Assembly: GCA_934717745.1 (NCBI GenBank)
Contig: CAKUZB010000016.1
Span: 1 to 27,008 of the forward strand
Direction of reading: 5' to 3'
Source: an uncultured Candidatus Melainabacteria bacterium
GTDB taxonomy: Bacteria > Cyanobacteriota > Vampirovibrionia > Gastranaerophilales > Gastranaerophilaceae
Length of the DNA stretch: 27,008 nt
Positions 21,882 through 27,008 of the stretch are shown here, one piece after another. The number at the start of each line of letters is the position of its first letter. The first letter of the stretch is position 1. Below the pieces are notes generated by a model. That model was not told the origin of the DNA, did no database searches, and saw only the letters and a list, made by a program, of their open reading frames with translations. The position numbers and the translations under genes were made by a program.

Positions 21882-22542
21882 CCTAGCACCAATAAACGAC
21901 ATCAATTTAAAAATATTTGATGAAATCTGCGAAGAACGATTTTCAAAATTAGACCTTGATGTTTTGTTAGTCACTATCATTGACAATTTACCCTCTGATG
22001 CGTTGCCGCATTTGGCAGAACAGTATCACATTACAGGTAATGAGGGATGGTTACAATGCAGAAATGATGATGAAAAAAGAGATTTAATAAAACGCTCTAT
22101 TGAGGTTCATAGGTATAAAGGTACAAAATATGCCTTACAAAAAATATTTGATATGTTCGGACTTGAAGGCAAGATTAAGGAATGGTTTGAAACGGGAGGC
22201 GAACCGTTTACATTTACGGTAGATATTGATTTTGTCACTAAAGGTTTGGATTTTGAACTTATTGAGAAGTTGGAAGATTTAATCAACGAGTATAAAAATG
22301 TTCGTTCTCACCTTGCAAAATTAAATATCGGAATGCCTGCTAATGTCGGAAATTACAAGCACAAAATGACAAGTCTTTCGGGAGAATGCACAACAATTTA
22401 TCCGTTTCAAAAAACACTTGTTTGGGATGAAAGCAATTGGGATGAAGAATACTGGATTAAATCTGAAGATGAAACAAGAAAACTACCGCTCGCCCTGTGG
22501 GATGAATCAGAATTTGACGATTGCGTTTGGGCGTTTGGTTAA
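21874..22542 (+). CDS. I: Tail protein I (P2 GpI type)
   Basis: The product is about 222 residues. FDEICEERFSKLDLDVLLVTIIDNLPSDALPHLAEQYHITGNEGWLQCRNDDEKRDLIKRSIEVHRYKGTKYALQKIFDMFG is the typical P2 gpI core (baseplate-to-fibre connection). A C-terminal Trp/Asp/Glu-rich extension contains two similar segments (VWDESNWDEEYW and LWDESEFDDCVW). The ATG at 21874 is 8 bases from AGGAGG; the ATG at 21868 is only 2 bases away, so the later start is preferred. Confidence 0.9.
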   Translation: MNSLAPINDINLKIFDEICEERFSKLDLDVLLVTIIDNLPSDALPHLAEQYHITGNEGWLQCRNDDEKRDLIKRSIEVHRYKGTKYALQKIFDMFGLEGKIKEWFETGGEPFTFTVDIDFVTKGLDFELIEKLEDLINEYKNVRSHLAKLNIGMPANVGNYKHKMTSLSGECTTIYPFQKTLVWDESNWDEEYWIKSEDETRKLPLALWDESEFDDCVWAFG

Positions 22543-22553
22543 AAAGGAGCAAT

Positions 22554-23576
22554 ATGGATTTTTATACATTACTGACAAATAGCGGAAAAGGAAGTATAAC
22601 TCGTTCTTATGCAATGAGCACACCTTTGCATTTAACGACATTTGCCGTAGGCGATGGTGGTGACGGATATTATGATCCCGATATTACTCAAACAAGTTTA
22701 ATCAATGAAACATATAGAGGCAACATTTCTAAAATATACGTTGATGCCGACTATGAAAACCGATTAATCGTAGAGTGTGCAATTCCGTCTGATAGCGGAG
22801 GTTATTATATCCGAGAGGTCGGAATATTTGACTCCAATAAAAACTTATTTGCCATAGGCAGACTTCCTGAAAGCTACAAACCGATTGAAGAAGAAGGTTC
22901 AACCAGAGATTTTTACATAAAAGTTGTGTTGGAAGTTGAAAATTTAGAAGACAGACAGTTAATCATTGATTCTAATGTGAGCATAGTTTCTTTTGATTAT
23001 TTGGAAAACAACCATAATAAAGATGTAAATGCTCATTACAGATTAATTGATGCGGATAAAACAGATGGCTATCACGCAGGGAATGAAGAAAACAATATCC
23101 CTGTTTCAAACGGGATAAAAAATGAAAACCTTAATGCTGATTTATTAGATGGTTTTCATGCAGGAAATGATAAAAACAATATTCTTGTTTTGGATGAAAA
23201 CGGACTTGTGCCGGAAGATAACTTAATTCCGTATGCAAGAAAAGAACACAATCACAATATTTCAGAGATTATAACCAACGAAACAATTCATACTTTCGAT
23301 AACATGCAAATTTTAAGCGGATACAATGTCGGCACAACTACGTATGTTTATCCGCCGGATACTTATACGATGGAGGATTTGCTTGCTTTTTTACCATCAA
23401 TGAGAACGTTTCATTATTCGGGTGATGTAAACGGAGATGATTCTTCATATTGTTACTGGGGAAAAGAAGCCACTCGTATAAAAATTACTTGCTACAACAC
23501 AGAGCAAAGAGCAAACCCTCAAGTTAATTGGATAGCGATTTGGCGAAAAGATAGACCGAAAAAATATAAAAACTAG
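22554..23576 (+). CDS. Tail fibre protein with phage tail-collar-type N-terminus
   Basis: The product is about 340 residues, starting MDFYTLLTNSGKGSITRSYAMSTPLHLTTFAVGDGGDGYYDPD, the N-terminal attachment domain of P2 H/Mu S-type fibres, then YYIREVGIFDSNKNLFAIGRLPESYKP. Around residues 170-215 it has two copies of a DG(Y/F)HAGN-(E/D)-x-NNI fibre-shaft motif (DGYHAGNEENNIPV, DGFHAGNDKNNILV). The start at 22554 has AAGGAG ahead of it. It connects the baseplate (gene I product) to receptor-binding elements. Confidence 0.88.
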   Translation: MDFYTLLTNSGKGSITRSYAMSTPLHLTTFAVGDGGDGYYDPDITQTSLINETYRGNISKIYVDADYENRLIVECAIPSDSGGYYIREVGIFDSNKNLFAIGRLPESYKPIEEEGSTRDFYIKVVLEVENLEDRQLIIDSNVSIVSFDYLENNHNKDVNAHYRLIDADKTDGYHAGNEENNIPVSNGIKNENLNADLLDGFHAGNDKNNILVLDENGLVPEDNLIPYARKEHNHNISEIITNETIHTFDNMQILSGYNVGTTTYVYPPDTYTMEDLLAFLPSMRTFHYSGDVNGDDSSYCYWGKEATRIKITCYNTEQRANPQVNWIAIWRKDRPKKYKN

Positions 23577-23584
23577 GAGTTATG

Positions 23585-25747
23585 ATGTCAAAAATTGAAG
23601 AATTAATAAAATTTAAAGCAAAAACAAAAGCTGTCGCAGACGATGTTAACAGCAATTTTGAAAAATTAAGAGTTTCAAATAATGAACAGGAAGATTTTTT
23701 AAATAAATTGCAAACGGAATTAACTGCACATAAATCAACCCCACTTTGTGAAATTGACTGCGAGAGTGATATTCTGATTTTGAATACTGAAACATACAAT
23801 TTTAAAGTTTCAGGGGTATCATCTATTTCAGAATTCAAAGGGGTAAGTGACGGATTTGTATTCATTGAATTTACGGATTCACGACTATTAATTAACAGCA
23901 CAAAATTACGGTTACAAAACAATGTCGATAGAATAACCAAAGTCGGGGATATTGGAATATATCAGTTTGAAAACGGAATTGTAAAAGAGGTTAATTATTT
24001 TACTTCTCGTGAAGAAAAGACAAACACTTTGCCTACTCAAACCATAATCGATGCACCAAGAGATAATGACGGCAAAGCAGATTTTTTGCAAAAAGTACAA
24101 TTCTCTGATGACATTATGCCTATAATGACAAGTTTTGAAGATGAAAATTGTGTTATATCTTCAAGCTCACAACACGATGCAACAAATTATATGCCATGGA
24201 AAGCATTCAGACATCACACAAACGATGCTTACGGATGGTTAACGGTCAACGGTGTTACAACAGGATGGATAAAAGTAGAGTTTAAGAACAATTATCCAAA
24301 AATTACGGCATTCTCAATTAATGCACGTAACAGCTCCGATGCAAACACTCATTCGCCTTGTGATTTTATCGTGGAAGGCAGTAATGACGATGTAAACTGG
24401 ACATTACTCGGAGACTATACGGATAATTTGAACTGGTTACAAAATGAAAGAAGATATTTTGCCTTAACTTATTTCGACCATTTCAAATATTACAGACTTA
24501 CAATTACTAAAAACTCCGGCACAGGTACTTTTTCAGGTTTTGGAGCTTTGCAGTTTTTTGAAACCATTAACGATTTTATGCCGATGATAGCAAAAGTCGA
24601 TTTGAATATAAATAATCCGTTATTGATTAATACGGGTATCGGGAAGTCCACCATTGGTAAAATTAATCAGTTATCCATTATTTCACAACCTTATACAATA
24701 GAGAATTTATACAATAATGCTCAAATGTATTTGGGTTATGCCAAAAACAATAACGGTAGTTTTGAGCCGTTTGTAACTACGGCTTGCCCTATTTATTCAA
24801 ACCATTTGCAAAGACACGCAAATAAAAACTCTATTCCGACAATGATTTCTTATACAACAAGTAATGAGTATAAGTATGGTTATGTTGTAACTGAAAGCAG
24901 TCACTACGTTCCAACGGGTGCAAATTTCCCTGCTTTCTTGGCATTTAACGGAGTATGGAATAACAAGTGGGTTGCCAATATTGTTGGCGGTAATCAATGG
25001 ATTCAAATAGATTTCCCAAATTACCGAAAAGCAGCACGATTTACAATAATTGCTTCGCATGATGATGCCGGCGGAAGTATTCGAAACGGATATATAAAAG
25101 GTTTTAACGGTGAAGAATGGATTGTTTTAAAAGAAATTACAGAAGAACTCAATTGGACTGTAAACGAAGTTAGACATTTTGATGCTGATGTCATAGAGGC
25201 TTGTTGTAAATTTAAACTCGAAATTACCGAAATTCAAAACATGGCAACAAGAGCACAAGTGGCAGAGTTTGAAATTCATGAACTTGCCGATTGTTTTGTA
25301 ATTCCCGAAAACAAGTTTTATTCATACAACATAGAAGAAGGAAAGTACGAAGAAAAAGAACTTATCTATGTTGGCAGAATAAAAACTCAAAACAATTTTG
25401 TATCCGAAGTGCAAAGTTATGCAACGGAAAATCAATACACAAGTGAAGAAATCAGCTTAAAGCCAAGCACTTTGTACTCATTTTTTCACAATATCGGAGT
25501 CGATTACAAGAATTTGAAAGTTTCAGGTTGGATTAAAGACAAAATTAACGGGTTTGTGCTGCCTTGGAACATTGATTCTAATATTGATGCCAATATTGAA
25601 CTCAATAATTACGGTTATCACATAGATGAATGCCAATTCAATGTTCGGACTCCTGCTACATTGATGAATTACAAAGACAATAACAACGTAACAAGAGCCT
25701 TAACCGGTAGTGTATCTCTTGTTCTTCAATTAGAAAGGAGTTTTTAA
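23585..25747 (+). CDS. Large fibre/receptor-binding protein with two F5/8C (discoidin)-like domains
   Basis: The protein is about 720 residues. An N-terminal coiled coil (residues 1-50) is followed by a beta-rich segment and two carbohydrate-binding-like domains: first about residues 185-328 (NCVISSSSQHDATNYMPWKAFRHH; GWIKVEFKNNYPKITAFSINAR; FIVEGSNDDVNWTLLGDY; YYRLTITKNSG), second about 433-571 (FPAFLAFNG; NQWIQIDFPNYRKAARFTIIA; GFNGEEWIVLKEI; KFKLEITEIQN). Both have the discoidin pattern of an (S)-x-x-x-AF/W-x-D strand, W-I-x-(V/I)-(D/E)-F and an EGSNDGxxW-like strand. Such domains bind glycans. The start at 23585 has AGGAG 5 bases upstream; an adjacent ATG at 23582 is too close. It probably determines host binding. 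Confidence 0.78.
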   Translation: MSKIEELIKFKAKTKAVADDVNSNFEKLRVSNNEQEDFLNKLQTELTAHKSTPLCEIDCESDILILNTETYNFKVSGVSSISEFKGVSDGFVFIEFTDSRLLINSTKLRLQNNVDRITKVGDIGIYQFENGIVKEVNYFTSREEKTNTLPTQTIIDAPRDNDGKADFLQKVQFSDDIMPIMTSFEDENCVISSSSQHDATNYMPWKAFRHHTNDAYGWLTVNGVTTGWIKVEFKNNYPKITAFSINARNSSDANTHSPCDFIVEGSNDDVNWTLLGDYTDNLNWLQNERRYFALTYFDHFKYYRLTITKNSGTGTFSGFGALQFFETINDFMPMIAKVDLNINNPLLINTGIGKSTIGKINQLSIISQPYTIENLYNNAQMYLGYAKNNNGSFEPFVTTACPIYSNHLQRHANKNSIPTMISYTTSNEYKYGYVVTESSHYVPTGANFPAFLAFNGVWNNKWVANIVGGNQWIQIDFPNYRKAARFTIIASHDDAGGSIRNGYIKGFNGEEWIVLKEITEELNWTVNEVRHFDADVIEACCKFKLEITEIQNMATRAQVAEFEIHELADCFVIPENKFYSYNIEEGKYEEKELIYVGRIKTQNNFVSEVQSYATENQYTSEEISLKPSTLYSFFHNIGVDYKNLKVSGWIKDKINGFVLPWNIDSNIDANIELNNYGYHIDECQFNVRTPATLMNYKDNNNVTRALTGSVSLVLQLERSF

Positions 25748-26061
25748 TGTATTGCGTGATTAGAAATGGTCAATATTTGGAAACAACAAAAAAATTATTT
25801 GATGATATAGAAGTCCCTGCCAAACCACACGAAAAAGCCGAGTTTATTAACGGGGAATGGATTCTAAATGCGGACTTATTATTTAGTGAAATAGATAAAA
25901 AAGATGCTGAACAGTTTTTGAACGAAACTGACTGGAAAATTATACGACATAAAGAGCAGCAGGATTTAGGGATAGAAACATCTTTAACCAAAGATGAATA
26001 CTTGAATTTAATCAAAGAACGACAAAATAGGAGGAATATTTTAAATGACATCACTAACTAA
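25747..26061 (+). CDS. Tail fibre assembly chaperone-like protein
   Basis: The 104-residue protein has an N-terminal variable part and a C-terminal TDWKIIRHKEQQDLGIETSLTKDEYLNLIKERQNRRNIL, the TDWxxxR...S-L(T/S)xxEYxxLxxxRQxxR pattern of small proteins that follow tail fibre genes. They help fold or attach fibres. The gene is coupled to the fibre gene by a TAATG overlap and its 3' end overlaps the amidase gene by 17 bases. The assignment as an assembly chaperone is from position and the C-terminal motif. Confidence 0.7.
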   Translation: MYCVIRNGQYLETTKKLFDDIEVPAKPHEKAEFINGEWILNADLLFSEIDKKDAEQFLNETDWKIIRHKEQQDLGIETSLTKDEYLNLIKERQNRRNILNDITN

Positions 26062-26554
26062 AATCTGCTTGCATTGGACAGCGGGAGCAGATAAGCCCTG
26101 CGAGCAGAACTTAAATTGCTATCACTTTTTATTTGATAAAAACGGCAAAGAATACAAAGGCACTTATACCCCACAAGATAATATAAATTGTTATGACGGA
26201 AAATATGCAGCACATTGCGGTGGTGGGAACACAGGATGCATCGGAGTTTCTTGTTGTGGGATGTATGGTTTTAATTTAAAAGATAAAAAAACAAAATATC
26301 CTCTAACTCAAAAACAAGTGGAGGCGATGTGTTCCAAAGTAGCAAAGCTATGCAGTTTATATGGAATTACAGTTTCAGAAAAAACTATTTTTACGCATTA
26401 TGAATTCGGTCAATCCCATCCTAAAACTTCAAGCTACGGAAAAATTGATTTTACATATCTTCCGTATTTGCCAAATCTATCAAAAGAGAGAATTGGCGAT
26501 TATTTAAGAAACAAGATTCAATGGTATCAAATTCAACAAAAGAAAGGAAAATAA
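26045..26554 (+). CDS. N-acetylmuramoyl-L-alanine amidase (endolysin, Amidase_2 type)
   Basis: The 169-residue protein has HWTAG at residues 10-14, CYHFLFDKNG at 25-34, AAHCGGGN at 56-62, FTHYEFG at 116-122 and GKIDFTYLP at 132-140. By comparison with AmpD/T7 lysozyme, His10, His118 and Asp135 are the likely zinc ligands and Lys133 a catalytic residue. The enzyme cuts the bond between MurNAc and L-alanine in peptidoglycan to release progeny. There is no signal peptide, so a holin or other helper is needed. It has ten cysteines, many for a cytoplasmic endolysin. A strong AGGAGG lies before the ATG. Confidence 0.9.
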   Translation: MTSLTKICLHWTAGADKPCEQNLNCYHFLFDKNGKEYKGTYTPQDNINCYDGKYAAHCGGGNTGCIGVSCCGMYGFNLKDKKTKYPLTQKQVEAMCSKVAKLCSLYGITVSEKTIFTHYEFGQSHPKTSSYGKIDFTYLPYLPNLSKERIGDYLRNKIQWYQIQQKKGK

Positions 26555-26555
26555 T
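26538..26555 (+). repeat. 18-bp direct repeat, left copy
   Basis: AAAAGAAAGGAAAATAAT covers the last codons and stop of the amidase gene. An identical copy lies at 26932-26949 and the two flank the oppositely oriented YjbR-like gene. Confidence 0.8.
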
Positions 26556-26914
26556 TAAACTTTTTTAGCGCGTTTTTTAGATGCGGTAATCTCAAAACTT
26601 CGTTTAATAATAGAACCCAATACTTCTTCATCAATCATATTCACATCTACCTTACACCAATGAGATTTATTCATATGCCAAGCTGATGTAACAGATTCCG
26701 GATATTGGTCTTTAAGTATGGAAATTGTCTCAGGTTCGGCTTTGAGATTAATATATAAAGTTTCATTCAAATAAAAAATTACCCCAAACCATTTATTATT
26801 TGACTTGTGTCGTAAAATAGGGATTTTGCCATATCTCATATCTTTTTTAAAAGGATACGTTTCAACAGCATCTTCATTAATTAAACACTTTTTTATTAAT
26901 TCTTGTTCATTCAT
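26555..26914 (-). CDS. MmcQ/YjbR family protein
   Basis: The 119-residue protein fits the MmcQ/YjbR (DUF419) family: N-terminal helix NEQELIKKCL, AVETYPF, WFGVIFYLNETLYINLKAEPETISILKDQYPESVTSAWHMNKSHWCKVDV, with the hallmark (G/A)-(Y/W)-H-M-N-K-x-HW segment. These are small CyaY-fold proteins often predicted to bind DNA; the role is not settled. It lies on the minus strand against the surrounding plus-strand operon and its stop touches the amidase stop. Its flanking 18-bp direct repeats suggest it was inserted as cargo. Confidence 0.88.
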   Translation of the reverse strand: MNEQELIKKCLINEDAVETYPFKKDMRYGKIPILRHKSNNKWFGVIFYLNETLYINLKAEPETISILKDQYPESVTSAWHMNKSHWCKVDVNMIDEEVLGSIIKRSFEITASKKRAKKV

Positions 26915-26931
26915 ATATTCAACATACTACA

Positions 26932-26949
26932 AAAAGAAAGGAAAATAAT
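26932..26949 (+). repeat. 18-bp direct repeat, right copy, acting as ribosome-binding region
   Basis: This copy of AAAAGAAAGGAAAATAAT ends one base before the ATG at 26950 and supplies its Shine-Dalgarno (AAAGGA). If the inserted segment were removed, the amidase stop and this ATG would overlap as TAATG, the coupling used by many genes in the window. Confidence 0.75.
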
Positions 26950-27008
26950 ATGAGTATTTTATCATTTATCAAAAATTGGAAAGACTTCAGCACTATTTGG
27001 GCTATAAT
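26950..27008 (+). CDS. Start of a further phage gene, cut by the window end
   Basis: An ATG at 26950 with AAAGGA upstream opens a frame MSILSFIKNWKDFSTIWAI that runs to the window end without a stop. Nineteen residues are too few to name it. Directly after an endolysin gene a holin or other lysis gene is a reasonable guess, but the visible part is not a clear membrane segment. Confidence 0.6.
   Translation, partial: MSILSFIKNWKDFSTIWAI

Noticed and set aside
1..27008. A mom-like DNA modification gene or a transposase
   Set aside because: None of the reading frames in the window shows such domains; the early transposition genes must lie outside it.

Overview
The window is the middle and late part of a transposable (Mu-type) prophage or phage in an AT-rich bacterial background. 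The strongest evidence is a recognisable Mu-style head gene set (small and large terminase, DUF935 portal, Mu F, Mu G, Mu I protease, major capsid, FluMu-like, DUF2190, DUF1320 and DUF1834 proteins), followed by a contractile tail module whose order matches phage P2: sheath, FII-type tube, E/E' chaperone, tape measure, U, X, D, V, W, J, I, fibre. It is therefore a hybrid of a Mu head and a P2 tail. The host cannot be fixed from the sequence. Signal peptides, a probable lipoprotein, peptidoglycan amidase and standard genetic code fit an AT-rich, possibly gut-associated, Gram-negative-type bacterium.

Layout. 1-198 is the end of a probable Mor-type middle activator. 203-2145 is an accessory segment: an XRE regulator on the minus strand with a 30-bp palindrome in its upstream region, a divergent pair of secreted-protein genes (a six-fold 15-residue repeat protein and a PD-(D/E)XK-like protein), a convergent repeat lipoprotein, and a small ORF that may be a remnant. 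2142-9857 is a leftward (minus) operon read in the order small membrane protein, coiled-coil protein, terminase small subunit, terminase large subunit, portal, SPPY DNA methyltransferase, PAPS-reductase-like protein, Mu F, Dam methylase, Mu G. 9858-10076 is a divergent control region. 10077-26554 is a rightward operon for protease, capsid, completion proteins, tail, baseplate, fibres and the amidase endolysin. A YjbR-family gene on the opposite strand sits at 26555-26914 inside an 18-bp direct repeat, and a new plus-strand gene begins at 26950.

How it fits together. Relative to phage Mu, the packaging/head-assembly block is inverted, so the late genes diverge from one control region. That region carries two copies of the same element, ACTTGC-N4-GCAAGT followed by one base and GAAGT, in opposite orientations. 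Each lies exactly 23 bp before a -10-like hexamer (TATGTT leftward, TATACT rightward). This strongly suggests that one late activator, analogous to Mu C, switches on both arms at once. Three DNA-modification-type genes are interleaved one by one among the head genes of the leftward operon, so modification would be made together with the packaging machinery. The tail assembly chaperone has a programmed -1 frameshift signal (G GGA AAG) giving an 82-residue and a 130-residue product.

The least-explained parts are the secreted repeat/nuclease-like accessory cluster, the PAPS-reductase-like gene with a complete CC...CxxC iron-sulfur signature, the shared operator pair, and a tiny CxxCxxCxxCP protein between the sheath and tube genes. 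No tRNA, rRNA, CRISPR array or insertion sequence was seen, and no gene-free stretch exceeds about 220 bases.
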